Positions 50,499-55,000 of a DNA stretch of 55,000 bases are shown here, in pieces. The stretch is from Neocallimastix lanati (nom. inval.). Lineage: Eukaryota > Neocallimastigomycota > Neocallimastigomycetes > Neocallimastigales > Neocallimastigaceae. The stretch's first letter is position 1, and every line of letters begins with the position of its first letter. The DNA is taken from contig JACVTC010000031.1 of NCBI GenBank assembly GCA_016946835.1, positions 632,501 through 687,500 of the forward strand. Reading direction: 5' to 3'. A model generated the notes under the pieces. The model searched no databases, was not told the origin of the DNA, and was given only the letters and a program-made list of their open reading frames with translations. Both the position numbers and the translations under genes were made by a program.

Positions 50499-55000
<4,502 letters not shown>

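Overview
The window is nuclear DNA of a very AT-rich fungus. It is most likely an anaerobic gut fungus (Neocallimastigomycota; genus not determinable from sequence alone). Reasons: intergenic DNA is almost pure A/T with many homopolymers and AAT/AAAT microsatellites; genes have short AT-rich GT..AG introns; CBM1 and CBM18 modules and a fungal-type SH3/RasGEF protein are present; secreted pectate lyases occur in near-identical copies; and there is an intronless acyltransferase of bacterial type. Dictyostelids are equally AT-rich, but the CBM1/CBM18 architecture argues against them.

Layout. 1-7134 is gene-free satellite-like DNA. 7135-10473 (+) is a single-exon Ras guanine-nucleotide exchange factor with SH3, WW-like, RasGEF_N and CDC25 domains. 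10474-14470 is low-complexity DNA followed by a graveyard: a decayed LINE reverse transcriptase (+) abutting a decayed CBM1-pectate-lyase gene (-), whose linker became an 18-bp minisatellite. 18375-19728 (+) is an intact CBM1-PL1 pectate lyase. 22800-23660 (+) is a decayed LTR-retrotransposon gag with a visible tRNA primer-binding site. 23670-33020 (-) is a tandem array of a secreted LRR-stalk-CBM18 gene: two intact eight-exon copies and one broken copy. 33511-34938 (+) is a second pectate lyase, so the array lies between two close PL1 paralogues. 39249-40328 (-) is the acyltransferase-3 membrane protein. 41166-43310 holds a small inverted-repeat element and a decayed FLYWCH/MULE transposase (-). 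44980 to about 48041 (-) is a multi-exon DHHC palmitoyltransferase. 50499 to the window end (+) is an ELYS-type nuclear-pore assembly protein with fourteen exons, cut by the window edge.

How the genes fit together. Three are cellular housekeeping or signalling genes (RasGEF, DHHC, ELYS). The middle 15 kb is a young secreted-protein locus: two pectate lyases that would cut plant pectin, and chitin-binding LRR proteins that may act at the fungal wall or on other chitin surfaces. Their co-location is observed; a joint function is inference. I found no CRISPR, prokaryotic operon, rRNA or tRNA gene. Exon models were worked out by hand from GT..AG sites and phase and were not checked against transcripts.
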